Shown here one piece after another: positions 45,507 through 53,541 of a stretch of DNA of 64,000 nt. The stretch's first letter is position 1. Every line of letters begins with the position of its first letter. Both the position numbers and the translations under genes were made by a program. The DNA is from Frigoribacterium sp. Leaf8 (GTDB lineage: Bacteria; Actinomycetota; Actinomycetes; Actinomycetales; Microbacteriaceae). Below the pieces are notes generated by a model. It had not been told where the DNA came from and ran no database searches. It was given only the letters and a program-made list of their open reading frames with translations. The stretch is taken from the NCBI RefSeq assembly GCF_001421165.1, contig NZ_LMKB01000001.1, forward strand, positions 329,179 through 393,178. Direction: 5' to 3'.

Positions 45507-45842
45507 TCAGCCGGTGGCGTCCAGGTAGACCGGGCGCGAGGGCTCGTGCGACGCCTCGACGGTGCGGACGGCTCCGAGGTGCTGCAGCACGGCGACCCGG
45601 GCGGCCTCGAGGCGGCCGAGGACGTCGCGCTGGCGCTCGGCCAACGAGGAGGCGCGGGTCGCCAACTCCTGAGGAAGCGGACCCAGCCCGGTGGGCGGCG
45701 TCCACCGACGGGCCGGCGTGGGCAGCGCGGTGGGGTCGCCGTCACCCGTGGGTAGCGAGGCGTCCGCCTCGGTGACCAGCGCCTCCAGCTCGTCGAGGGC
45801 CGCGCGCCAGGCGGCGTGCGTCCGTTCGGTCCTAGGCGACAC
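45507..45842 (-). CDS. FliT-like flagellar chaperone (small helical protein)
   Basis: The 111-aa product (MSPRTERTHAAWRAALDELE...) is all-helical, with a heptad-rich second half (LAERQRDVLGRLEAARVAVL) and the ending PVYLDATG. It directly follows fliS, overlapping it by 11 bp. That is where fliT lies in fliD-fliS-fliT clusters. FliT caps the FliD export signal. Sequence alone would not prove the call. The GTG at 45842 is the start that gives this overlap. Confidence 0.65.
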   Translation of the reverse strand: MSPRTERTHAAWRAALDELEALVTEADASLPTGDGDPTALPTPARRWTPPTGLGPLPQELATRASSLAERQRDVLGRLEAARVAVLQHLGAVRTVEASHEPSRPVYLDATG

Positions 45843-46308
45843 CGACGCCTCCGGCCAGGCCGGCGACCGACGAGGCGGCGCCGGCCTGCAGCGAGGCCGC
45901 GGCCTCGTGCCACGCCTGGCGCAGGGGCTCGAGCAGCCCGGCGACCTCGCGGGTCTGCGCGACGTCACGGTGCACGTTGGCGTTGACCAGGGCGGTCGAC
46001 GTGTAGGTGTACAGGGCGAGCAGGCCCTCGCCGCCGTCCCAGACGTCGATCTTGAGCGACGACGACAGCTCGGCGATGATCGCCTGGGCGTGCAGCAACT
46101 GCTCGGAGGCGGCGGCCCAGTTCGCGGCGACCTGCGCGGCCTCGGCCCGCGACAGGTCGAGCATGAGGCGGTCGTAGAGCATCGTGACGAGCTGGACGGG
46201 CGTCGCCGACAGCACGGCGTCGCTCGTGTACTGGGCGCGCTGCTTCTGCACGACGGCCGAGGGGCCGGCCGAGGCCGCGGCGAAGGCGGCGAACGAGGTG
46301 GCGTCCAT
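45832..46308 (-). CDS. fliS: Flagellin export chaperone FliS
   Basis: The 158-aa product is a four-helix bundle with the FliS hallmarks AQYTSDAVLSATPVQLVTML then YDRLMLDLSRAEAA and LKIDVWDGGEGLLALYTY. It keeps flagellin unfolded before export. The start overlaps the fliD stop by one base (TGATG). The N-terminal 20 residues are Ala-rich. Confidence 0.94.
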   Translation of the reverse strand: MDATSFAAFAAASAGPSAVVQKQRAQYTSDAVLSATPVQLVTMLYDRLMLDLSRAEAAQVAANWAAASEQLLHAQAIIAELSSSLKIDVWDGGEGLLALYTYTSTALVNANVHRDVAQTREVAGLLEPLRQAWHEAAASLQAGAASSVAGLAGGVGVA

Positions 46309-47696
46309 CAGCTGCTGCTCGTCGAGAGGGTGGCGAGCTGGCTCGAGATGTACTTCTGCTGCGCGGTCAGGGCGCTGAGCGAGGTCTCGAGGGCCGAGTA
46401 GGTCTTCTGCAGACCCGCACGACGGGCCGCCAGGCGGTCGTCCCACTCGCTGACGCGGTTGGTGAGGTCCTTCACGACCGACTGCTGCCCGGTGATGGTC
46501 TTCGTCAGCGTCCCGTCGAACCTGTCCGAGACCGACGTCGAGGTCGATGCGACCCGCGCGGCGATGGCACTCATCGTGGCCTGCACCTTCGCGGGGTCGG
46601 CGGCGAGGGCTGCGGCGAACTTCGTGGCGTCGACGGCGAACTGGCCGGTCTTGGCGTCGATCGAGATGCCGATGGTGCTCGGCGACTGCCCGTCGACCGG
46701 GCTGAGCACAGCGTCGGTCAGGCGCTGCGTGATGCCTCGGGTCGTCGAGTTGCCACCGAAGACGCCCGCGGTGACCGTCGTCGTCCCCGTGGAGCTGGTC
46801 GACGTCGTCGCGGCACTCCTACTGCTGATCAGGCTCAAGGCCCCGTTGACACCCGCGATCAGGTCGGTCGCGACCTTCGTCGCGGCCGTCGCGTCCCGGG
46901 CGATCGCGAGGTGCACGGGCTCGGTCGTCGTGGCCGAGACGGTGACCGAGACGCCGGGCAGGACGTCGGTGAACGTGTTGCTGCTGCTCGTGACGACCTG
47001 CTCGGCCGCCGTGCCCGCCCAGAGGGTGATCGAGGCGTCGCGCGCCTGCGAGATCACGGCGGCGCCGGGCTGGGCGATGAGGTCGGGGGCGGTCCCGGCG
47101 GCCACGTCGGCGGCGGTGCCGCGGAAGACGTCGAAGCCACCCTCGGCGCCGCTCTTCTGGCTCGACAGCTGGAGGCGGTACTGGACCGCACCGGAGGCGT
47201 CCTTGCCCGAGGCGACCTTGACGGCGGAGACACCGGCGCCCGAGGAGTTGACGGCCTTGACGACGTCGTCGAGCGACGAGGAGGCGGCGGTCACCTCGGT
47301 CCTCGTGCCCGCGGCCGAGACGAAGGTGAGCGTCGCGGGCGAGTCGGGCCACGCCGTCATCGCCGCGGTCACCGCGGTCTTGGACGAGGCGGTCGCCCCG
47401 ACGACGAGGTCGACCGAGCCGGAGACGGCCCCGGCCGCGGTGGTGGCCGTCACCGCCGTCGAGCTGCTGGTCGGGGTGAAGAGGGAGAGCGAGCCGGCCT
47501 TGGCGGTCGAGGTCGCGAGCGTCGCCAGGTCGGCGATCTTGGTGTTGAGCCCCTGAAGGGCCGTGACGAGCGTCTGCCCGGCCGTGGCCTTGTTCTTCAG
47601 GATGGTCTGGGGCACGGCCTCGGACTGCATCAAGGTGTTGATGAGCGTGGTCGTGTCGAGCCCGCTGACGAGGCCGTCGATGCCGAGCGAGGCCAT
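46308..47696 (-). CDS. fliD: Flagellar filament cap protein FliD
   Basis: The 462-aa product has the FliD N-terminal part (LGIDGLVSGLDTTTLINTLM then QSEAVPQTILKNKATAGQTL) and the C-terminal part (LTNRVSEWDDRLAARRAGLQ then KTYSALETSLSALTAQQKYI). It caps the filament and folds incoming flagellin. Length is in the normal range. No sigma-28 box was found in the 186 bp before it, so read-through from fliC or an unrecognised promoter is likely. Confidence 0.95.
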   Translation of the reverse strand: MASLGIDGLVSGLDTTTLINTLMQSEAVPQTILKNKATAGQTLVTALQGLNTKIADLATLATSTAKAGSLSLFTPTSSSTAVTATTAAGAVSGSVDLVVGATASSKTAVTAAMTAWPDSPATLTFVSAAGTRTEVTAASSSLDDVVKAVNSSGAGVSAVKVASGKDASGAVQYRLQLSSQKSGAEGGFDVFRGTAADVAAGTAPDLIAQPGAAVISQARDASITLWAGTAAEQVVTSSSNTFTDVLPGVSVTVSATTTEPVHLAIARDATAATKVATDLIAGVNGALSLISSRSAATTSTSSTGTTTVTAGVFGGNSTTRGITQRLTDAVLSPVDGQSPSTIGISIDAKTGQFAVDATKFAAALAADPAKVQATMSAIAARVASTSTSVSDRFDGTLTKTITGQQSVVKDLTNRVSEWDDRLAARRAGLQKTYSALETSLSALTAQQKYISSQLATLSTSSS

Positions 47697-47763
47697 CAGG
47701 TGCTCCTGTCGAGGTGGGGTGTCCGGGTCGGACCGTGGGGCAGATCGAAGTGGGGGGAGTGCT

Positions 47764-47820
47764 GAGACCGGGTGGCCCGGCGGAGCAGGATCAGCTGCGC
47801 CGTCGAGGCCACCCGGTCTC
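47764..47820 (-). terminator. Inverted repeat between fliC and fliD
   Basis: GAGACCGGGTGG (47764-47775) pairs perfectly with CCACCCGGTCTC (47809-47820), 33-nt loop with further internal pairing. It lies 63 bp after the flagellin stop and probably ends or weakens the abundant fliC transcript before fliD. Confidence 0.65.
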
Positions 47821-47882
47821 GAACCGCGGTGAGGTGGTGGGTCAGGCCCGGGCTGGGAGCACGGGACCCTCCTCGGCTACGA

Positions 47883-48740
47883 CTAGCGGAGGAGCGACAG
47901 CACGCCCTGGGTGCTCTGGTTCGCCTGGGCCAGCATCGCGGTGCCGGCCTGGCTGAGCACGTTGGAGCGGGTGTACTTGACCATCTCTTCGGCCATGTCC
48001 ACGTCGCGGATGCGCGACTGAGCCGCCGTGAGGTTCTCCTTCGCGACGTTGGTCGACGCGATGGAGTGCTCGAAGCGGTTCTGGACGGCACCCAGCTCGG
48101 AACGGGTGGTCGAGACGGCCTTGATGGCCGTGTCGATTGCCGCGATCGAGGTGAGGGCCTCCGCCGAGGTCGTGAACTTCAAGGCGGCGACATCGGTGGC
48201 GATGGTACCGACGTTGGACTTCGACAGGTCGATCTCGATCTGGTCGTTGCCCGCGTCGCTACCGGCACCGACCTGGAAGGTCAGCTTGCCGGTACCCGCG
48301 GCAGCGCCGGTCGCGGCCTCACCGTCGAGCAGTTTGATGCCGTTGAAGTTGGTCGAGCCCGAGATGCGCGTGAGCTCCTTCGACAGCGCCGTGACCTCGG
48401 TCTGGATCGCCGTGCGGGCGTCTTCGTTGTTCGAGTCGTTGCCGGCCTGAACAGCGAGGTCGCGGACGCGCTGGAGGATCGAGTGCACCTCGGTGAGGCC
48501 ACCTTCAGCGGTCTGGACGACCGAGATGCCGTCCTGGGCGTTGCGTGCGGCGACGGTCAGTCCGCCGACCTGCGAACGCAGGCCCTCGGAGATCGCGAGG
48601 CCGGCCGCGTCGTCAGCGGCACGGTTGATGCGGAGGCCCGACGAGAGCTTCTCGAGGCTCTTCGACAGGTCGTTCTGCGTGGCGTTCAGGTTGCGGTACG
48701 TGTTGTTGGCCGCGAGGTTGGTGTTGATCTGCATACCCAT
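47883..48740 (-). CDS. fliC: Flagellin
   Basis: The 285-aa product is a short flagellin made of the conserved ends (D0/D1) with only a small variable middle (about 140-200). The N-terminus reads MGMQINTNLAANNTYRNLNA and LSSGLRINRAADDAAGLAIS; the C-terminus has RSELGAVQNRFEHSI and ANQSTQGVLSLLR. GGAGGAG lies 7 nt before ATG 48740. A sigma-28 promoter lies 60 bp upstream. The GGAGGA near the start is also a plausible CsrA target. Confidence 0.97.
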   Translation of the reverse strand: MGMQINTNLAANNTYRNLNATQNDLSKSLEKLSSGLRINRAADDAAGLAISEGLRSQVGGLTVAARNAQDGISVVQTAEGGLTEVHSILQRVRDLAVQAGNDSNNEDARTAIQTEVTALSKELTRISGSTNFNGIKLLDGEAATGAAAGTGKLTFQVGAGSDAGNDQIEIDLSKSNVGTIATDVAALKFTTSAEALTSIAAIDTAIKAVSTTRSELGAVQNRFEHSIASTNVAKENLTAAQSRIRDVDMAEEMVKYTRSNVLSQAGTAMLAQANQSTQGVLSLLR

Positions 48741-48800
48741 GGTGTTCTCCTCCGTGACTGGGTGGTGTTCGTCGGCCCATCCGTGGGCTGACACCGGCTA

Positions 48801-48827
48801 CTGTCGGCCGGTCGACCGCGGCTGTAA
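48801..48827 (-). promoter_or_regulatory. Sigma-28 promoter of flagellin
   Basis: TTAC (48824-48827), 15 bp, GCCGACAG (48801-48808) on the minus strand, one base from the GCCGATAG seen at the other flagellar promoters. The expected leader is about 55 nt. Confidence 0.82.
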
Positions 48828-48856
48828 GTCAGCCGCAGAAGTTTTTTCGGGCGATC

Positions 48857-49678
48857 TCAGACCGCCGTGCTGATGCCGGCGGCGTCGGGCTCGCGCATGG
48901 CGCGGGCGATGCCGACGGCGGCGTTCGTCGCGACGCGCGACAGGTAGGCGCTGCGGCGGGCCGGCGCGGTCTTCGAGACCGGCGTGAACTCGGCGTCGGG
49001 GTCGTCGGCGTAGTGCGACTCGAGGGCGTCGCGCAGCAGGCGGACCGCCTCGGTGCGCTGCTGCGAGACGGCGCTGTGGGTGATGCCGAGCTCGTCGGCG
49101 ATCTCGGTGACCGTGCGGTCACCGAAGTAGACGCCCTCGACGATCAGGCGCATGCGCTCGGGCAGGGCCTCGACCGCGGCGGCGACGTAGCGGCTGCGCT
49201 CCGAGACGAGCAGGTTCTCCTCGGGCAGCGGCAGGTCGGCCGCGAGGTGGTCGGCGACGGTGTCGTCGAGGGCCGAGACGGTCCGGGCCGCGTCGGTCAG
49301 GGCACCGGCCGCCGTCTGGCGGTCGACGCCGAGGGCACCGGCGATCTCGTCGACGCTCGGGGCGCGTCCCAGGGTCGCGGTGAGCGCCTCCTGGACGGCC
49401 AGGGTCTCCTTGATGCGCTTGCGGGTGCCGCGGCTGGCCCAGTCCCCCGAGCGCATGTCGTCGGCGAACGCGCCGACGATGCGGGTGCGGGCGTAGGCGC
49501 CGAACGGGATGCCGAGCGTGGGGTCGAAGGCGTCGGCGGCCTGGACGAGGGCGACGGCCCCGACCGAGGCGAGGTCGTCACGCGACAGGTGGGTGGCGCG
49601 GGCGCACACCTCCGAGACGAGGTAGCCGACCAGTGGCAGGTTCTCCACCACCATGGCGTTCCGTTCGGTGCGGTTCAT
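48857..49678 (-). CDS. fliA: Flagellar/WhiG-type RNA polymerase sigma factor
   Basis: The 273-aa product is a sigma-70 family factor of the FliA/WhiG/SigD group with regions 2 (ENLPLVGYLVSEVCARATHL, FGAYARTRIVGAFADDMRSG), 3 (RAPSVDEIAGALGVDRQTAA) and 4 (LPERMRLIVEGVYFGDRTVT, ADELGITHSAVSQQRTEAVR). Its predicted target sequence is exactly what is found at five promoters in the window. The C-terminal 40 residues are an extension. ATG 49678 has GGGAGT upstream. No anti-sigma FlgM was found. Confidence 0.93.
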   Translation of the reverse strand: MNRTERNAMVVENLPLVGYLVSEVCARATHLSRDDLASVGAVALVQAADAFDPTLGIPFGAYARTRIVGAFADDMRSGDWASRGTRKRIKETLAVQEALTATLGRAPSVDEIAGALGVDRQTAAGALTDAARTVSALDDTVADHLAADLPLPEENLLVSERSRYVAAAVEALPERMRLIVEGVYFGDRTVTEIADELGITHSAVSQQRTEAVRLLRDALESHYADDPDAEFTPVSKTAPARRSAYLSRVATNAAVGIARAMREPDAAGISTAV

Positions 49679-49906
49679 CGCGACTCCCAGTGCGATAGGG
49701 GACCTCGTGGTCCGGTGATCGTGACTCCGGGCGCGACGAACGGCCCTCTGATCAGGGCACGTCGACAGGGTTCGCCGAGGAGGCGCGGTGCACCGGACGA
49801 GACGTCGTCCGGACCGCAGATGATGCGTGGCGACCGACCCGTCGGGGGCCCGTCGCTGCTCTGCAACGCTACCGAGCCGGAGGGGGGCGGCGGCAGGCCG
49901 GGACTG

Positions 49907-49976
49907 CCCCCAGTGCGGGGGAACGACCGTCATCTCTTCGGGGGACACACCTCGTGCCCTCACCCCCGTACTGGGT
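49907..49976. promoter_or_regulatory. Pair of operator-like sites, inverted
   Basis: CCCCCAGTGCGGGGG (49907-49921), read on the minus strand as CCCCCGCACTGGGGG, and CCCCCGTACTGGGT (49963-49976) match the sites upstream of fliM and flgB. The two copies face each other, 41 bp apart, between the divergent fliA and flgN genes. Confidence 0.5.
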
Positions 49977-50036
49977 CGGAACGCCCCTTCCTCCGAGCGG
50001 TGCTTTAAGGCTAGGTGCAGGGTTCGGGCCGATGAC

Positions 50037-50063
50037 TAACGGGCCCCGCGCCTCCGCCGATAG
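50037..50063 (+). promoter_or_regulatory. Sigma-28 promoter of flgN-flgK-flgL-fliW
   Basis: TAAC (50037-50040), 15 bp, GCCGATAG (50056-50063), identical in both boxes to the fliM and flbD promoters. The expected leader is about 80 nt. Confidence 0.88.
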
Positions 50064-50147
50064 TCACCGGTGCAGAGGACGCCGGGCACTCCTCGCCGAC
50101 GGACGACGAACCCGACACCCCGATGCGACCGACCGAGGAGGCCCCCC

Positions 50148-50651
50148 ATGGGCGCGAACGAACTCTCCGCGCTGCTCTGGCGAGAGCGCGAGCTGCTCGA
50201 GCTGCTGACCTTCAAGCTCGAGGAGGAGCAACTGCTGCTCACCGCGGGCCGCAGCCGCTGGGTCGACCACGCCACGCGCGAGGTCGAGCAGGTGCTCGGT
50301 CGCCTCCGTTCCGCGGGGCTCGAGCGCAGCGTCGAGGTGTCGGCCGTCGCCCGCGAGTGGGGCACCGACGAGGAGGCCCCCCTGCGCGAGATCATCTCCG
50401 CGGCACCCTCCGGCCCGTGGGGCGAGATCTTCACCGCCCACCTCCGCGCCATGACCGAGCTGACCGGGCGCATCGCCCAGCTGCGCGACGAGAACGAACG
50501 CTTCCTGCGGGCCGCCGCCCGCGCCACGCAGGAGACCCTGGCCACCGCGTCCACGGGCCCCGCGACCGCGACGTACGACGCGACGGGCCAGACCGGTCAC
50601 GCGAGCTCGGCCAGCGCCTCCGGCGGTCACCTCTTCGACGGGCGGCTCTGA
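50148..50651 (+). CDS. flgN: FlgN-like flagellar chaperone
   Basis: The 167-aa product starts MGANELSALLWRERELLELL and is almost entirely helical to residue 130. It has the FlgN pattern LTFKLEEEQLLLTAGRSRWV and TGRIAQLRDENERFLRAAAR. FlgN escorts FlgK and FlgL to the export gate. GAGGAGG lies 7 nt before ATG 50148. It is two bases from flgK. Identity in this family is low, so position carries weight. Confidence 0.83.
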   Translation: MGANELSALLWRERELLELLTFKLEEEQLLLTAGRSRWVDHATREVEQVLGRLRSAGLERSVEVSAVAREWGTDEEAPLREIISAAPSGPWGEIFTAHLRAMTELTGRIAQLRDENERFLRAAARATQETLATASTGPATATYDATGQTGHASSASASGGHLFDGRL

Positions 50652-50652
50652 C

Positions 50653-52077
50653 GTGGTGAGCACCTTCGGCAGCCTGGCCACCGCCTACCGCGGGCTGACC
50701 GCGGCCCGCACCGGGCTCGACGTGGTCGGCCAGAACATCGCCAACGTCAACACCGAGGGCTACACGCGGCAACGGGTCACGCAGTCCTCGATCGAGGCGG
50801 CCGCGCGCGTGGGCGTGTTCTCGAACGGCGTCCAGCCCGGACAGGGCGTGTCGGTCGACGGCATCGCCCGCATCAGCGACCGGTTCGCCGACGCCCAGGT
50901 CCGCGGCGCCGCCGGGGCAGCCGGCTACCAGGGCGTGCGGGCGTCGGTCACGGCCGCCCTCGAGTCGTCCCTGAACGAGCCCAGCACGACCGGCATCGCC
51001 TCGCAGCTGACGAAGTTCTGGTCCGCCTGGCAGGACGTGTCGAACGACCCCTCGGCCGCGGCCCCCGCGGCCGTCCTGCTCGGCCAGGCGAACACGATCG
51101 CCCAGACCCTCTCGACCGGCTACAAGGCCGTCGACGACCAGTGGACCTCGCAGCGTCAGCAGCTCGACGGCCTCGCCTCGCAGCTCAACTCGGCCGCGAC
51201 CCAGGTGGCCGACCTCAACGTGCGCATCCGCACCGCGACCCAGCAGGGCGTCAGCACCAACGAACTGGTGGACGCCCGCTCGGCACTGACCGAGAAGATC
51301 GCGACGCTCGCCGGAGGCACGGTGCGCGACAACGCGGACGGCACGGTCGACGTCCTGGTCGGCGGCAACGCCCTGGTGTCGGGCGACTCGGCCCGCCAGG
51401 TGAAGGTGACCGGCGACTACACGCTGGCCACCGCCTCCTCGGGGGTCTCGCTCGAGTGGACCCACCGCGCCGGCGACCCGATCTCGCTCGACGGCGGCAG
51501 CATCGCCGGTTCGCTGTCGGTGCTCGCCCCGGCCGCGCCCGGCGGCACCGGCGGGGTGCTGGCCGAGGCCGCCGCGAGCTACGACGCCCTCGCGACCCAG
51601 CTCGCCAGCCAGGTGAACGCCGTGCACGCGACCGGCACGACCGCCGACGGCACCACGGGCCACGACTTCTTCGCCCTCACCGCCGGGGTGCCCGCCGCGC
51701 GCGGCCTCACCGTGCTGCCGACCGGCGCCTCGACCATCGCGTCGGGCAACGGCACGGGAGGCGCCCTCGACGGGTCGATCGCCCGCGCCGTCGGCCGGAT
51801 CGGACTCTCGACCGGATCGCCCGACCGCGCCTGGGGCTCGATCGTCAGCACGATCGGGGCCACGGCCCGCACCGAGGCCGACCGCTCGACCCTCACCGAC
51901 CTCGCGGCGACGTCCGCCAAGGGGCGCCAGCTCTCGACCGCCGGGGTCAGCCTCGACGAGGAGAACGTCAACCTGCTCACCTATCAGCACGCCTACCAGG
52001 GCGCGGCCCGCGTCATGACCGCGATCGACGAGATGCTCGACACGTTGATCAACGGCATGGGACGGGTCGGGAGGTAA
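50653..52077 (+). CDS. flgK: Flagellar hook-filament junction protein FlgK
   Basis: The 474-aa product has the FlgK ends: MVSTFGSLATAYRGLTAART with LDVVGQNIANVNTEGYTRQR at the start, and VSLDEENVNLLTYQHAYQGA then ARVMTAIDEMLDTLINGMG at the end. The middle region is typical. It forms the first junction ring above the hook. The start is GTG 50653, one base after the flgN stop; a second GTG follows at 50656. Confidence 0.96.
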   Translation: MVSTFGSLATAYRGLTAARTGLDVVGQNIANVNTEGYTRQRVTQSSIEAAARVGVFSNGVQPGQGVSVDGIARISDRFADAQVRGAAGAAGYQGVRASVTAALESSLNEPSTTGIASQLTKFWSAWQDVSNDPSAAAPAAVLLGQANTIAQTLSTGYKAVDDQWTSQRQQLDGLASQLNSAATQVADLNVRIRTATQQGVSTNELVDARSALTEKIATLAGGTVRDNADGTVDVLVGGNALVSGDSARQVKVTGDYTLATASSGVSLEWTHRAGDPISLDGGSIAGSLSVLAPAAPGGTGGVLAEAAASYDALATQLASQVNAVHATGTTADGTTGHDFFALTAGVPAARGLTVLPTGASTIASGNGTGGALDGSIARAVGRIGLSTGSPDRAWGSIVSTIGATARTEADRSTLTDLAATSAKGRQLSTAGVSLDEENVNLLTYQHAYQGAARVMTAIDEMLDTLINGMGRVGR

Positions 52078-52080
52078 CCG

Positions 52081-52965
52081 ATGATCACCCGCACCACGAA
52101 CCAGATGGCGATGCTCACCGCGCAGCGCAACCTGCAGACCAGCTCGTACCGGGTCGACCAGGCCCAGCAGCGGGCCGCGAGCCTCGACCGCATCTCGAAG
52201 CCGTCGGACGATCCGGCCGGCACGGCGGACGCCCTGCGGGTCAAGGCCGAGCAGGCGGCCAACGTGCAGTTCTCGCGTAACGTCGGCGACGGCAACGGGT
52301 GGCTCTCGCTGGCCGACTCGGCGCTGTCGTCCACCGACGACGTGCTCAAGAAGGTGCGCGACCTCACGGTGCAGGGCGCCAACACCGGTGCGTTGTCGCA
52401 ACCCGCCCTCGACGCCATCGCGACCGAGATCGACGGCCTCAAGGCCGACCTGCTCGCCGTGGCGAACACCTCGTACAACGGCCGCAGCGTCTTCGCCGGC
52501 ACGTCGGACGCGGGCGTCGCCTTCCGCCCCGACTTCAGCTACACCGGCACCCCGGGCTCCTCGGTCACCCGCCAGATCGGCGTCGAGACCGACGTGCGCG
52601 TCGACGCCGACGGAGCCGCCGCCTTCGGCACCGGCGCCGACTCGGTCTTCAGCATGCTCGACCGCATCGCCACCGACCTGCGGGCCGGCGTCAACGTCGG
52701 CACGCGGCTCACCGAGGTCGACGCCCGGTTGACGGCCGTGCGCGGCGTACAGTCCGACATCGGGGCACGACAGTCCCAGATCCTGAGAGCCGAGGACACC
52801 CTCTTGGACACCAAGACCACGCTGGAGGCGCAGCGCGCCGGCATCATGGACCTCGATCTCGGCGAGGCCGTGCTCGACCTGCAGATGCAGAACACCTCGT
52901 ACCAGGCGGCCCTCGCGGTCACCGCCAAGGTGCTGCAGCCCACGCTGATGGACTTCCTCCGATGA
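52081..52965 (+). CDS. flgL: Flagellar hook-filament junction protein FlgL
   Basis: The 294-aa product resembles a short flagellin with FlgL-specific ends (MITRTTNQMAMLTAQRNLQT, LDRISKPSDDPAGTADALRV; MDLDLGEAVLDLQMQNTSYQ, ALAVTAKVLQPTLMDFLR). It sits three bases after flgK and overlaps fliW by 4 bp. Confidence 0.96.
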   Translation: MITRTTNQMAMLTAQRNLQTSSYRVDQAQQRAASLDRISKPSDDPAGTADALRVKAEQAANVQFSRNVGDGNGWLSLADSALSSTDDVLKKVRDLTVQGANTGALSQPALDAIATEIDGLKADLLAVANTSYNGRSVFAGTSDAGVAFRPDFSYTGTPGSSVTRQIGVETDVRVDADGAAAFGTGADSVFSMLDRIATDLRAGVNVGTRLTEVDARLTAVRGVQSDIGARQSQILRAEDTLLDTKTTLEAQRAGIMDLDLGEAVLDLQMQNTSYQAALAVTAKVLQPTLMDFLR

Positions 52966-53366
52966 GCGCGAACGCCGCCCGCGAGGTCGCGGGCTCCGTC
53001 GTGACCTTCGTCGCGCCTCCGTTCGGTCTCGAGCCGCTCACCGACTTCTCGCTCGAGCGCATCGACGGCGCCCACGGGCTCTTCGCCCTGCGGGCGAACG
53101 GGTCCGAGGTGCGACTGTTCGTGCTCGACGCGTCGGTGCACCTGCCCGACTACTCGCCCGTCGTGTCGGACGACCAGTCCGCCACCCTCGACCTGCAGGA
53201 CGCCGCCGACGCCCTGCTGCTCGTCGTCGCGACCCCCGCGTCGACCGGCATGACGGTCAACCTGCTCGCGCCGATCGTGGTGAACGTGCGCACCGGAGCG
53301 GGCGCCCAGTTGATCCTCGAAGGCCAGGACTGGCCGCTGCGCGCCGAGCTGAGCCCCCGCGCGTAG
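52962..53366 (+). CDS. fliW: Flagellar assembly factor FliW
   Basis: The 134-aa product is the FliW beta-barrel: IDGAHGLFALRANGSEVRLF, then VLDASVHLPDYSPVVSDDQ and MTVNLLAPIVVNVRTGAGAQ. FliW binds CsrA allosterically and releases flagellin mRNA; flagellin in turn binds FliW. Here fliW is at one end of the flagellar region and csrA at the other, 43 kb apart. ATGA overlap with flgL. Confidence 0.95.
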   Translation: MSANAAREVAGSVVTFVAPPFGLEPLTDFSLERIDGAHGLFALRANGSEVRLFVLDASVHLPDYSPVVSDDQSATLDLQDAADALLLVVATPASTGMTVNLLAPIVVNVRTGAGAQLILEGQDWPLRAELSPRA

Positions 53367-53399
53367 CCACCTGCCGGCGGTCGGGCACCGGGTCGCCCG

Positions 53400-53464
53400 T
53401 CGGCTGGGTACGGGTTCGCCCCTCGGCTGGGCACCGGCTCGCCCCTCGGCTGGGCACGGGCTGC
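53400..53464. repeat. 23-bp tandem repeat after fliW
   Basis: The unit TCGGCTGGGTACGGGTTCGC-CCC recurs at 53400-53422, 53423-53445 and, partly, 53446-53464, with a worn copy just before (53379-53399). It lies in the 175-bp gap between fliW and the sugar dehydrogenase gene, with nothing else visible except an AGGAGGCGCG copy that also serves as ribosome binding site at 53529. Confidence 0.8.
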
Positions 53465-53541
53465 GAAGGCGGTCACGGTGTGGTGACGACCGATGCGGCC
53501 GTCGCGCCCATCGGCTTGCCTGGGACGCAGGAGGCGCGATC

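Larger units (their letters stand above)
49679..50147. other. 469-bp divergent control region between fliA and flgN
   Basis: No gene is visible. It contains the sigma-28 promoter for flgN (50037-50063), two operator-like sites in opposite orientation (49907-49921 and 49963-49976), and two copies of the 9-mer GGAGGCGCG (49779 plus, 50047 minus). The second lies inside the sigma-28 spacer. No sigma-28 or clear sigma-A box for fliA itself was found. Confidence 0.6.
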
